The translations under genes were made by a program, and so were the position numbers. This document shows positions 9,184-18,094 of a stretch of DNA of 64,000 bases, one piece after another (position 1 is the first letter of the stretch; each line of letters begins with the position of its first letter). Source of the stretch: Roseburia hominis (lineage in GTDB: Bacteria; Bacillota; Clostridia; Lachnospirales; Lachnospiraceae); assembly GCA_040702975.1 (NCBI GenBank), contig CP159990.1, positions 1,798,001-1,862,000 of the forward strand. The letters are read 5' to 3'. Under the pieces are notes generated by a model. That model searched no databases. It was not told the origin of the DNA and was given only the letters and a program-made list of their open reading frames with translations.

Positions 9184-9218
9184 TGCCGTTTTGCTCTTGG
9201 GGGTAAGCGAAAACGGCA
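9184..9218 (+). promoter_or_regulatory. Leader hairpin upstream of fbp
   Basis: TGCCGTTTT (9184-9192) pairs perfectly with AAAACGGCA (9210-9218); GCT/AGC can extend the stem past a bulge. It ends 8 nt before the GAGGAGG ribosome site. There is no T-tract, so it is not an obvious terminator. Confidence 0.5.
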
Positions 9219-9244
9219 TAAAATATGAGGAGGAAATGAAAAAG

Positions 9245-11200
9245 ATGAGTGTAATGAAAGAACGGTATCTCGAGAGGTTGTCGGAACTATTCCCGACCAT
9301 AGCGGCGGCCTCCACGGAGATCATTAATCTGCAGGCGATCCTGAACCTGCCCAAGGGGACGGAGCATTTTCTGTCGGATGTCCATGGAGAGTATGAGGCG
9401 TTCGCGCACGTACTCAAGAATGGTTCCGGTTCGGTAAAGCGGAAGATCGATGAAGTGTTTGCCAATACCATGAGCGCCAGGGACAAGCAGTCTCTTGCGA
9501 CCCTGATCTATTATCCGAGGGAGAAGATGGATCAGATCAAGCTGGTAGAGACTAATATGGAGGATTGGTATAAGATCACGCTATACCGCCTGATTGAGAT
9601 CAGCAACAAGACGGCGGGAAAATATACGCGCTCCAAGGTGCGCAAAGCGCTTCCGAAGGATTTTGCGTATGTGATCGAAGAGCTTTTGACGGAGAAGTCG
9701 GATCTTCTGGATAAGGAATCCTACTATGCGTCTATTATCAGCACGATTATCAGCATCGGCAGGGCGGAGGAATTCATCGTTGCGCTCTGTGAACTGATTC
9801 AGCGTCTGGTGGTGGATCACCTTCATATAGTTGGAGATATCTATGACAGAGGACCAGGTCCGCATCTGATCATGGATAAACTAATGGAGTACCATTCTGT
9901 GGATATTCAGTGGGGCAATCATGATGTCCTGTGGATGGGAGCGGCAGCAGGGCAGAAATGCTGTATCGCCAATGTGATCCGCATCTGTGCTCGTTACGGC
10001 AACCTGGATATTCTGGAGGATGGTTATGGTATCAACCTCCTGCCCCTTGCTACGTTCGCATGGAAAAAATATGCGAAGGATCCCTGCGAGTGTTTCCGGC
10101 TGCGAGGAGACGCCGAGACAGAGGCCCCGCAGGAGAGAGAACTGAACATGAAGATGCACAAGGCGATCTCCATTATACAGTTCAAGATTGAAGGGCAGAT
10201 TTCCAGACTGCATCCGGATTTCGAGTTTGAATCCAGGAATTTCCTGCACCTGATCAATTTTGACAAAGGTACGGTCATGATCGACGGGAAAGAATATCAG
10301 ATGCTGGACGATTATTTTCCGACGATCGATCCTGCAGCGCCATATGAGCTGTCAGCGGAGGAAGCGGACATCATGGACCGTCTGGTGAAGGCGTTCCAGA
10401 ATTGCGAGAAGCTGCAGCGCCATATGAGATTCCTCCTGAACAAGGGCGGACTCTATAAGATTTATAATTCCAACCTGCTGTATCATGGCTGTGTGCCTCT
10501 TGACGAGGAGGGCAACATGAAGCAGGTTCAGATTTACGGAAAGACCTACAAGGGCAAATCCTTGTATGACATCCTGGACTCCTACGTGCGAAAAGCATTT
10601 TTTGCGGTGGATAAGGTGGAGCGGGAAAAGGGCAAGGACCTGATGTGGTATATCTGGCAGGGCAAGAATTCGCCGCTGTTCGGCAAGGATAAGATGGCGA
10701 CCTTTGAACGGTATTTTGTCAGCGAAACGGAACTGCATAAGGAACATAAGAATCCTTATTATACATTCTATGAGAATGAAGAAGTCATGAACCGGATTCT
10801 GGAAGAGTGCGGACTGGATACGAAGAACTCGCGTATTATTAACGGCCATGTTCCGGTCAAAGCGACAAAAGGGGAAAGTCCGGTCAAGTGCGGCGGTAAG
10901 GTCCTGATCATCGATGGAGGCTTCTCCCGGGCATACCAGAAGGAGACAGGAATCGCAGGATATACTCTGATCTATAATTCATACGGACTGATCCTGGCGT
11001 GCCACGAGCCATTTGAATCGGCGGAGGCAGCCATCGAAAAGGAGATGGATATCCATTCCAAGAATACGATGATCGTTCAGATGCCGACCAGAAGGAGAGT
11101 GGGCGATACGGATGTGGGAAAAGTGCTCACGGAGCGGATTGCCGACCTGACGGAGCTTCTGGAGGCCTACCGGAGTGGTAAGATCACTGAGAAGGCTTAG
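9245..11200 (+). CDS. fbp: Fructose-1,6-bisphosphatase, class III
   Basis: 651 residues from the ATG at 9245, 11 nt after GAGGAGG; an in-frame ATG at 9236 would be only 2 nt away. Metallophosphatase motifs are DVHGEYEAFAH (about 44-54), GDIYDRGPGPH, WGNHDVLWMGAAAG and INGHVPVK. This Firmicute-specific class hydrolyses fructose-1,6-bisphosphate in gluconeogenesis and is unrelated to class I. Length fits the family (about 640-670). It is monocistronic, with a hairpin in its leader. Confidence 0.95.
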   Translation: MSVMKERYLERLSELFPTIAAASTEIINLQAILNLPKGTEHFLSDVHGEYEAFAHVLKNGSGSVKRKIDEVFANTMSARDKQSLATLIYYPREKMDQIKLVETNMEDWYKITLYRLIEISNKTAGKYTRSKVRKALPKDFAYVIEELLTEKSDLLDKESYYASIISTIISIGRAEEFIVALCELIQRLVVDHLHIVGDIYDRGPGPHLIMDKLMEYHSVDIQWGNHDVLWMGAAAGQKCCIANVIRICARYGNLDILEDGYGINLLPLATFAWKKYAKDPCECFRLRGDAETEAPQERELNMKMHKAISIIQFKIEGQISRLHPDFEFESRNFLHLINFDKGTVMIDGKEYQMLDDYFPTIDPAAPYELSAEEADIMDRLVKAFQNCEKLQRHMRFLLNKGGLYKIYNSNLLYHGCVPLDEEGNMKQVQIYGKTYKGKSLYDILDSYVRKAFFAVDKVEREKGKDLMWYIWQGKNSPLFGKDKMATFERYFVSETELHKEHKNPYYTFYENEEVMNRILEECGLDTKNSRIINGHVPVKATKGESPVKCGGKVLIIDGGFSRAYQKETGIAGYTLIYNSYGLILACHEPFESAEAAIEKEMDIHSKNTMIVQMPTRRRVGDTDVGKVLTERIADLTELLEAYRSGKITEKA

Positions 11201-11246
11201 ACTTGGATTGTAAAAAATTGGAAGTACCATTTTATACATATTATTT

Positions 11247-11296
11247 CCCTTTCTGTAAATGATAGCTTTATGAAAACGATATATTTACAGAAAGGG
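11247..11296 (+). promoter_or_regulatory. 14-bp leader hairpin that contains the ribosome site of the lipoprotein gene
   Basis: CCCTTTCTGTAAAT (11247-11260) and ATTTACAGAAAGGG (11283-11296) are perfect complements with a 22-nt loop. The right arm carries AAAGGG, the only plausible ribosome site for the ATG at 11307. Folding would hide it. Confidence 0.6.
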
Positions 11297-11306
11297 AGAT
11301 TTCATT

Positions 11307-11624
11307 ATGAAACATTTTAAGAAAATTTTACTGGTGATGACCTGCGTACTTGCTATGGGAGCAATGACTGCCTGCGGCAGTGACAATACGGAAGATGACA
11401 TGTTAAATGGAACGACGAATAACGGAACGACAAATGGGGATACCACGGGCAATGGCACTGGTACAGGCAATGTCAATGATGCGACGGGAGGAACTACGGC
11501 GGGAGACGCCCTTGATGATGCGGCGGACGACGTGCGTGACGGAATTGATGACGTGGAGGACGATCTCACAGGCGATAATGCGGATGACCGGACCGAGAAC
11601 CAGAAGAATGCAGAAAATCGTTAG
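11307..11624 (+). CDS. Small acidic lipoprotein
   Basis: 105 residues. A lipoprotein signal peptide ends in GAMTAC with Cys at about 22. The mature part is low-complexity, Thr/Asn/Gly-rich and then Asp-rich (DALDDAADDVRDGIDDVEDD), and probably extended and strongly negative at the cell surface. No catalytic domain is visible. A terminator follows. Function unknown. Confidence 0.75.
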   Translation: MKHFKKILLVMTCVLAMGAMTACGSDNTEDDMLNGTTNNGTTNGDTTGNGTGTGNVNDATGGTTAGDALDDAADDVRDGIDDVEDDLTGDNADDRTENQKNAENR

Positions 11625-11692
11625 TTATCTGGCAGGCCTGAAGGAAGGATCATAGGAACTTCAAGGTTTGCAACATGAGCTAATGTCAGGAG

Positions 11693-11724
11693 GAGACGGA
11701 AGAAGATAGTTCCGTCTCTTTTTG
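11693..11724 (+). terminator. Terminator after the lipoprotein gene
   Basis: GAGACGGAA and TTCCGTCTC form a 9-bp stem with an 8-nt loop, followed by TTTTTG. Confidence 0.8.
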
Positions 11725-11769
11725 TTGCCAAGCATACCTAAGCGAACGTTCAGTGGACCTTCATCTTGG
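11724..11769. repeat. Family 1 palindromic unit
   Basis: GTTGCCAAGCATACCTAAG followed by CGAACGTTC-AGT-GGACCTTCA and TCTTGG. The stem is imperfect here. It begins directly at the terminator T-tract of the lipoprotein gene. Confidence 0.8.
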
Positions 11770-11775
11770 TTTCAT

Positions 11776-11799
11776 AGGAATGTGTGGGAGCACATTCCT
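11776..11799 (+). terminator. Small hairpin upstream of the hisA promoter
   Basis: AGGAATGTG and CACATTCCT (9 bp, 6-nt loop) are followed by ATTTTCT. Possibly a second terminator insulating hisA. Confidence 0.45.
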
Positions 11800-11811
11800 A
11801 TTTTCTGGGTA

Positions 11812-11840
11812 TTGTCAAAGAAATTACATTTTTATATAAT
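11812..11840 (+). promoter_or_regulatory. Promoter for hisA
   Basis: TTGTCA, 17 nt, TATAAT, 32 nt before the hisA start codon. Confidence 0.75.
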
Positions 11841-11871
11841 AGAGAAATGAATATTTTTGGAGGAGATCAGG

Positions 11872-12675
11872 ATGAAATTTCGACCATGCATCGACATACA
11901 TAACGGTAAGGTGAAACAGATTGTGGGAGGGAGCCTAAAGGATCAGGGCGACCAGGCGGATACGAATTATGAATCCAGGCAGGGTGCAGCGTATTATGCG
12001 AAGCTGTATCGGAGGGATCATTTGACTGGGGGGCACATTATTCTGCTGAACCCGGCCTCTTCGCCGTATTATGAGGAGACGAGGGCGCAGGCGCTTGCGG
12101 CCCTTAGCGCGTATCCCGGGGGCCTGCAGATCGGCGGCGGGATTACGGCGGAGAAAGCCGGAGAGTATTTGGCTGCGGGGGCGTCCCATGTGATCGTGAC
12201 TTCCTATGTGTTTCAGAATGGGAACATAAACTGGGAGCATTTAAAACGGCTCACGGATGCGGTGGGCCGGGAGCATGTTGTGCTGGATCTCAGCTGCCGC
12301 AGGAAGCCGGACGGAGAATACTATATCGTGACGGACCGCTGGCAGAAGTTTACCGATGTGAGAGTAAGTGAGGAAGTGATGGAGACTCTGGCGGAATATT
12401 GTGATGAATTTCTGATACACGGGGTAGATGTGGAAGGCAGATCGGCAGGGGCGCCGGAGGAATTGGTCAGGCTCCTTGCCGCGCATAGAATCAGGAAGAT
12501 TACGTATGCCGGAGGAATCGGAAGCATGGAAGATCTTAAGCGATTTGAGGAATGCTCCGGGGGCAGACTGGATTTTACGATCGGAAGTGCACTGGATATT
12601 TTCGGAGGAACGATCTCTTATGCAGCGCTCGTACAGAGGGAGTCGGAGTGTGAACAGGATAAGAAGAGTTTGTGA
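11872..12675 (+). CDS. hisA: HisA, eukaryotic-type ProFAR isomerase
   Basis: 267 residues from the ATG at 11872 (GGAGGAG upstream). A TIM barrel begins MKFRPCIDIHNGKVKQIVGG. It carries the second-half phosphate-binding segment YAGGIGSMEDL and TIGSALDIFGG. The extra insertions (DTNYESRQGAAYYAKLY, RKPDGEYYIVTDRWQKFTD) and length match the HIS6-type isomerase of fungi and plants rather than the roughly 240-residue bacterial HisA. It would isomerise ProFAR to PRFAR in histidine synthesis. No other his gene is adjacent. Confidence 0.85.
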   Translation: MKFRPCIDIHNGKVKQIVGGSLKDQGDQADTNYESRQGAAYYAKLYRRDHLTGGHIILLNPASSPYYEETRAQALAALSAYPGGLQIGGGITAEKAGEYLAAGASHVIVTSYVFQNGNINWEHLKRLTDAVGREHVVLDLSCRRKPDGEYYIVTDRWQKFTDVRVSEEVMETLAEYCDEFLIHGVDVEGRSAGAPEELVRLLAAHRIRKITYAGGIGSMEDLKRFEECSGGRLDFTIGSALDIFGGTISYAALVQRESECEQDKKSL

Positions 12676-12691
12676 ATAGTTAATAAACTCA

Positions 12692-12720
12692 TTGAAGAAA
12701 CGGGTAAATAGTGTTAAAAT
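12692..12720 (+). promoter_or_regulatory. Promoter for secA
   Basis: TTGAAG, 17 nt, TAAAAT. It leaves a leader of about 190 nt that contains the two repeat units at 12768-12857. Confidence 0.6.
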
Positions 12721-12767
12721 GTGGAATGAATCTATTTTTGTGTGGAGTTTTTCTGCGCATATATAAG

Positions 12768-12857
12768 ATATCAAGCATACCTGAGTGAACGTCCGGTGGA
12801 CATTCATCTCGGTTGCCAAGCATGCCTGAGTGAATGTCCGGTGGACATTCATCTCGG
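12768..12857. repeat. Two tandem family 1 units in the secA leader
   Basis: Unit 1 has stem TGAACGTCC-GGT-GGACATTCA with one non-pairing position. Unit 2 has TGAATGTCC-GGT-GGACATTCA, fully paired. Both keep AAGCATRCCTGAG and TCTCGG. Confidence 0.85.
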
Positions 12858-12916
12858 TAGAATGGGAACCGGTGCAGATATCTGACCGGTATAGTTTTTG
12901 AGTAAGGAGTTAGGAC

Positions 12917-15484
12917 ATGGGCTTTTTCGAAAAAATATTTGGAACACATAGTGAAAATGAGTTGAAGAGGATTTATCCGATCGTTGATCACATTGAGGCG
13001 CTGGAACCAGAGATCAAGAAGCTCTCCGATGCAGAACTTGCGGGGAAGACCCGGGAATTTAAGGAACGTCTGGCTAAGGGCGAGACACTGGATGACATTC
13101 TTCCGGAGGCATTTGCGGTAGTTCGTGAGGCGTCAGTTCGTACGATCGGGCTTCGGCATTTCCGGGTGCAGCTGATCGGCGGCGTGATCCTTCATCAGGG
13201 AAGAATCGCGGAGATGAAGACCGGTGAAGGTAAGACACTGGTATCCACTCTGCCGGCATATTTGAATGCGCTGACCGGAGATGGCGTGTGCATCGTAACG
13301 GTGAATGACTACCTGGCAAAGCGTGATGCCGAGTGGATGGGACAGATTCATGAATTTCTGGGGCTGACGGTAGGCGTGGTCCTGAACTCCATGAACAATG
13401 ACGAGAGACGCGCGGCCTATAATTGTGATATCACGTATGTTACCAACAATGAGCTTGGTTTTGACTATCTTCGTGATAACATGGTCATCTATAAGGAACA
13501 GCTTGTGCAGCGCGGCATGAAGTATGCGATCATCGACGAGGTGGACTCCGTACTGATCGACGAGGCAAGGACGCCTCTGATCATTTCCGGTCAGAGCGGA
13601 AAGTCGACCCGGCTTTATGAGGCGTGCGATATTTTGGCGAGACAGCTTCAGAAAGGTGAGGCAAGCGGCGAATTTTCCAAGATGAACGCCATCATGGGCG
13701 AGGAGATCGAAGAGACAGGTGATTTTATCGTAAATGAGAAGGAACGTAACGTGAACCTGACGGAAGACGGCGTCAAGAAGGTAGAGCGTTTCTTCCATAT
13801 TGAGAACCTGGCAGATCCGGAGAATCTGGAGATTCAGCACAATATTATTCTGGCGCTGCGCGCACATTATTTGATGTTCCGGGATCAGGACTATGTGGTG
13901 AAGGACGACGAAGTATTGATCGTAGATGAGTTTACCGGACGTATCATGCCCGGACGCCGTTATTCGGATGGTCTGCATCAGGCAATCGAGGCGAAAGAGC
14001 ATGTGAAGGTAAAAAGAGAGAGCAAGACGCTTGCTACGATCACCTTCCAGAATTTATTCAATAAATTTGAAAAGAAGAGTGGTATGACCGGTACGGCGCT
14101 GACCGAGGAGAATGAGTTCCGCGATATTTATGGAATGGACGTCATCGAGATTCCGACGAATGTGCCGGTACAGAGGCAGGATTTAAATGATGTCGTATAC
14201 AAGACAAAGAAAGAGAAATTCCAGGCAGTTATCGATGAGATCTGTGCTGCTCATGAAAAAGGACAGCCGGTCCTGGTAGGTACGATCACCATTGAGACCT
14301 CCGAACTTCTCAGCAAGATGCTGACCAGAAGAGGGGTGAAGCACAATGTCTTGAACGCCAAGTTCCATGAGATGGAGGCGGAGATTGTTGCGCAGGCAGG
14401 ACAGCACGGAGCGGTGACGATTGCGACCAACATGGCAGGGCGTGGTACGGATATCAAGCTGGACGACAGTGCGCGTGCGGCCGGGGGCTTAAAGATCATC
14501 GGTACGGAGCGTCATGAGTCCAGACGAATTGATAATCAGCTTCGTGGCCGTGCCGGACGTCAGGGCGATCCGGGAGAATCCAGATTCTACATTTCTCTGG
14601 AAGATGACCTGATGCGTCTGTTCGGTTCAGAGCGTCTGATGAATGTATTTACGACACTGGGCGTAGAAGAAGGGGAGCAGATCGAACACAAGATGCTTTC
14701 CAGCGCGATCGAGAAAGCGCAGAAGAAGATCGAGAATAATAACTTTGGAATTCGTAAGAATCTGTTGGAATATGACCAGGTAATGAATGAGCAGAGAGAG
14801 ATCATTTACGAGGAGAGAAGGAGGGTTCTGGACGGCGAGAATATGCGGGATTCTATTTTCCATATGATCACCGAATTTGTGGAGAACGCGGTGGACTCCA
14901 ATATTTCTGCGGAAGTGGATTATGAAGATTGGGATCTGGGAGCGCTGAACCGTGATCTTGCGGCTGTCATTCCGTCCCTGCCGCCGGTAAGAACGGAGGA
15001 TGTGAAGGATAAAGAGGTCAAGCAGCTCAAGCATCTTTTGAAGGAGCGGGCTGCCAAGGCATATGAGGATAAGGAAGCCGAGTTCCCGGAGGCAGAGCAT
15101 CTGCGTGAGGTGGAGCGGGTATTCCTGCTTCGGGTGATTGATGCAAGATGGATGAATCACATCGACGATATGGATCAGCTTCGCCAGGGAATCGGACTGC
15201 AGGCTTATGGACAGAGAGATCCGCTGGTAGAGTATAAGATGCTGGGCTATGATATGTTCGGAGAGATGACCCGGGCGATCACGATGGATACGGTACGCCT
15301 TCTGTTCCATGTGAAGGTAGAGCAGAAAGTGGAGAGAGAGCAGGTTGCCAAGGTGACCGGAACGAATAAAGATGAGAGCGCAGTGAGGGCGCCGAAGACG
15401 CGGAGTGAGAAGAAGATTTATCCGAACGATCCGTGTCCGTGCGGAAGCGGCAAGAAGTATAAACAGTGCTGCGGACGGAAATAG
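12917..15484 (+). CDS. secA: Preprotein translocase ATPase SecA
   Basis: 855 residues. Walker A is [10 protein letters not shown] near 100, the DEAD-like box is [16 protein letters not shown] near 207-222, and motifs GTDIKLDD and [16 protein letters not shown] follow. The C-terminal zinc finger is [13 protein letters not shown] (ligand pattern CxC...CC). It powers protein export through SecYEG at the membrane. The ATG follows AAGGAG. prfB lies 76 nt downstream, a common order in Firmicutes. Confidence 0.98.
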   Translation: MGFFEKIFGTHSENELKRIYPIVDHIEALEPEIKKLSDAELAGKTREFKERLAKGETLDDILPEAFAVVREASVRTIGLRHFRVQLIGGVILHQGRIAEMKTGEGKTLVSTLPAYLNALTGDGVCIVTVNDYLAKRDAEWMGQIHEFLGLTVGVVLNSMNNDERRAAYNCDITYVTNNELGFDYLRDNMVIYKEQLVQRGMKYAIIDEVDSVLIDEARTPLIISGQSGKSTRLYEACDILARQLQKGEASGEFSKMNAIMGEEIEETGDFIVNEKERNVNLTEDGVKKVERFFHIENLADPENLEIQHNIILALRAHYLMFRDQDYVVKDDEVLIVDEFTGRIMPGRRYSDGLHQAIEAKEHVKVKRESKTLATITFQNLFNKFEKKSGMTGTALTEENEFRDIYGMDVIEIPTNVPVQRQDLNDVVYKTKKEKFQAVIDEICAAHEKGQPVLVGTITIETSELLSKMLTRRGVKHNVLNAKFHEMEAEIVAQAGQHGAVTIATNMAGRGTDIKLDDSARAAGGLKIIGTERHESRRIDNQLRGRAGRQGDPGESRFYISLEDDLMRLFGSERLMNVFTTLGVEEGEQIEHKMLSSAIEKAQKKIENNNFGIRKNLLEYDQVMNEQREIIYEERRRVLDGENMRDSIFHMITEFVENAVDSNISAEVDYEDWDLGALNRDLAAVIPSLPPVRTEDVKDKEVKQLKHLLKERAAKAYEDKEAEFPEAEHLREVERVFLLRVIDARWMNHIDDMDQLRQGIGLQAYGQRDPLVEYKMLGYDMFGEMTRAITMDTVRLLFHVKVEQKVEREQVAKVTGTNKDESAVRAPKTRSEKKIYPNDPCPCGSGKKYKQCCGRK

Positions 15485-15560
15485 AAGGCCGGAAAGCAGA
15501 AGACTGGGAAACAAAAGGCCGGAATATAGACTGGTAATATAGAAGATTTGAGGTGAGAAT

Positions 15561-16665
15561 GTGGTCGAATTAGAAGGATACAGGTCGGCACTGCTGGCCT
15601 ATGAAGAGCCATTAAAGGAAATGAGGGATTCACTTTGACCTGCCTGCAAAGCAGCAAAGGGTAGAGGAACTGGAGCGTAAGACCCAGGAACAGGGATTTT
15701 GGGATCAGGCGGACGAATCGCAGAAGGTGATGAAGGAACTGAAAAGCCTTCAGGATTTTTTGAAGGAAATGGAAGAACTCTCCGGGGCCTATGAGGATCT
15801 GGGACTTTTGATCGAACTTGCGGATGAGGAAGAGGATACGGAAGTGATTCCGGAGATCCGCCGGGATTTGAGCCGGTTTGAAAAAGAATTTGAAGGAATG
15901 CGGATCCGCACGTTGTTGTCGCGGCAGTATGATAATTGCAGTGCGATCGTGACGCTTCACGCAGGTGCCGGTGGAACGGAGAGCTGTGATTGGGCAAATA
16001 TGCTTTACCGGATGTATACCCGATATGCGGCGGACAAAGGATTTGCGATCACGGTTCTGGATTATCAGGACGGAGATATCACGGGGCTTAAGGCGATCAC
16101 CTTCGAGGTGGCGGGAGAGAATGCCTATGGGTATTTTCAGTCGGAGAAGGGGGTGCACCGTCTGGTCAGAATCTCCCCGTTCAATTCGGCCGGGAAACGA
16201 CAGACTTCGTTTGCGTCCTGTGATGTGATTCCGGATATTGAAGATGAAATCGATATCGAGATCAGCGAGGACGATCTGAAGATTGACACATATCGTTCCA
16301 GCGGCGCAGGCGGACAGCATATCAATAAGACTTCGTCGGCGGTGCGGATTACGCATCTCCCTACGGGAATCGTGGTACAGTGTCAGAATGAGCGTTCTCA
16401 GCTCTTCAATAAGGATAAGGCGATGCAGATGCTCAAATCCAAGCTGTACATCCTGAAGAAGCAGGAGCAGGAGGAGAAGATGGCCGGCATCCGCGGAGAA
16501 GTGCGGGATATTAATTTCGGAAATCAGATCCGATCTTATATCATGCATCCGTATACTTTGGTGAAGGATCATAGGACGGGTGAGGAGAATGGAAATGTGA
16601 GCGCCGTGCTGGACGGTGATCTGGACCGGTTCATCAACGCGTTCCTAAGGCAGCGCAGTAAATAA
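15561..16665 (+). CDS. prfB: Peptide chain release factor 2 with programmed +1 frameshift
   Basis: Translation starts at GTG 15561 (GAGGTGA upstream), reads 25 codons ending MRDSL and meets TGA at 15636. The slip site is CTT-TGA-C, with GAGGGA upstream as the internal Shine-Dalgarno; shifting +1 (skipping T15636) gives DLPAKQQRVEELERK... to 16665, for 367 residues. RF2 motifs are SPF (in ISPFNSAGKRQTSFAS) and GGQ (in SSGAGGQHINKTSSAVR). It releases peptides at UGA and UAA. The internal stop makes expression autoregulated. Confidence 0.95.
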
Positions 16666-16691
16666 TAGTTTGAAAAGCGGGAGAGAGTAGA

Positions 16692-17906
16692 ATGAAGATA
16701 GCAGTATTAGGTTATGGAACAGTGGGTTCCGGTGTGGTGGAGGTCTTAAACGTCAACCAGGAATTGATCCGGGAGAGAGCAGGACGCGCGATCGAGGTGA
16801 AATATGTTCTGGATTTGAGGGATTTCCCGGGGGATCCGATACAGGAAAAAGTGGTTCATGATTATGGCGTGATCGCGGAGGATCCGGAGATCGAATTGGT
16901 AGTCGAAGTGATGGGCGGCGTGGAGCCTGCCAATACCTTTGTGGAGCGGGCGCTTAACGCTGGCAAGAGTGTTGTGACCTCTAACAAGGCGTTGGTCGCA
17001 AAACATGGCGCCAGACTTCTTCGGATCGCCAGAGAGCACGGCGTGAATTTCCTGTTCGAGGCCAGTGTGGGCGGAGGCATTCCAATCCTCAGAGCGCTGG
17101 GCTCTTCCCTGACTGCGGACAGAATCGATGAGATCGCAGGTATCTTGAATGGAACGACGAATTATATGATGACGAAGATGTTCTATGAGGGAGCCGGATA
17201 TCAGGAGGTGCTGAAGGAAGCTCAGGCCAACGGATTTGCGGAGGCAGATCCGACTGCTGATGTGGAGGGCCATGACGCGTGCAGAAAGATCGCGATTCTT
17301 TCTTCTATCATTTCCGGCAGACGAGTGGAATTTGAGGAGATCTATACGGAAGGAATCAGCGGAATCAGCCCGCAGGATATGCATTACGCAAGAGCGCTCG
17401 GCATGACGATCAAGCTCCTTGCCGAGTGCAAGCAGGAGAACGGACGTCTGTCGGCGTGGGTCGCACCGTGCCTGATCGGCGCACAGCATCCGCTTTACAG
17501 TGTAAATGGAGTATTTAACGCTGTATTTGTGAAGGGAAATATGCTGGGGGATGCCATGTTCTACGGAAGTGGTGCGGGAAAACTGCCCACAGCCAGCGCG
17601 GTGGTGGCGGATGTGATCGCCGCGGCGCAAAACAGCGATAAGGATATTATGAACTTTTGGACTGAGGAGAAACTGGAGCCTGCGGATGTGAAGGATACGA
17701 AGCGCAGATTTTTGGTGCGTATGTCCGGGGAGTGTGCGGATTATCAGACGCGGATTCAGGAAGAATTCGGCAGTGTGGAATTTGTACTTCCACAGGAAGT
17801 CAGTGGAGAATTCGGTTTCGTGACTCCGGTCATGACAGAAGGAGAGTATTTGAAGAAGGCAGAGGCATATGAGAATGTCCTGCATATGATAAGGATAGAA
17901 GATTAG
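16692..17906 (+). CDS. hom: Homoserine dehydrogenase (first copy)
   Basis: 404 residues. The NAD(P) loop LGYGTVGSGVVEVL opens the protein. The substrate region contains NGTTNYMMTKMFYEGAGYQEVL, FAEADPTADVEGHDA (catalytic Lys/Asp region) and GDAMFYGSGAGKLPTASAVV. A short C-terminal ACT-like segment follows (RRFLVRMSGE...). It reduces aspartate semialdehyde to homoserine. GGAGAG precedes the start 26 nt after prfB. It heads an operon with the mutase-like gene and lysC. Confidence 0.96.
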   Translation: MKIAVLGYGTVGSGVVEVLNVNQELIRERAGRAIEVKYVLDLRDFPGDPIQEKVVHDYGVIAEDPEIELVVEVMGGVEPANTFVERALNAGKSVVTSNKALVAKHGARLLRIAREHGVNFLFEASVGGGIPILRALGSSLTADRIDEIAGILNGTTNYMMTKMFYEGAGYQEVLKEAQANGFAEADPTADVEGHDACRKIAILSSIISGRRVEFEEIYTEGISGISPQDMHYARALGMTIKLLAECKQENGRLSAWVAPCLIGAQHPLYSVNGVFNAVFVKGNMLGDAMFYGSGAGKLPTASAVVADVIAAAQNSDKDIMNFWTEEKLEPADVKDTKRRFLVRMSGECADYQTRIQEEFGSVEFVLPQEVSGEFGFVTPVMTEGEYLKKAEAYENVLHMIRIED

Positions 17907-17919
17907 ACTAAGCTGAAAC

Positions 17920-18056
17920 ATACCGTGTGAAACGGCCGAATGGCCATACGGGGTGCCCTTGGGTATACCGTGTGAAACGGCCGAATGGCCATACGGGATG
18001 CCCTTGGGTATACCTTTTGAAACGGTCGAATGGCCATACGGGATGCCCTTGGGTAT
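17920..18056. repeat. Three tandem 45-nt units (family 2)
   Basis: Units start at 17920, 17965 and 18010, an exact 45-nt period, with consensus ATACCGTGTGAAACGGCC then GAATGGCCATACGG. CCGTGTG...CATACGG and GGCC...GGCC form an internal palindrome. The period, the GTATACC lead and the central hairpin match family 1, but most stem bases differ. Located between hom and the mutase-like gene. Confidence 0.9.
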
Positions 18057-18094
18057 AAAAAACGAACTGAGATACGTGTGCGAGGTGGAGACTT

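Noticed and set aside
11624..11668. Further family 1 unit after the lipoprotein gene (GGCAGGCCTGAAGGAAGG...)
   Set aside because: About 19 of 32 positions match; too weak to list as a repeat, though its position fits.
15727..16665. prfB as a shorter protein starting at ATG 15727
   Set aside because: It lacks the conserved N-terminal helical domain; the frameshift reading from GTG 15561 restores the full RF2.
592..18056. Tandem 45-nt arrays as CRISPR arrays
   Set aside because: The units are contiguous copies without unique spacers, number at most three per site, and no cas gene is present.
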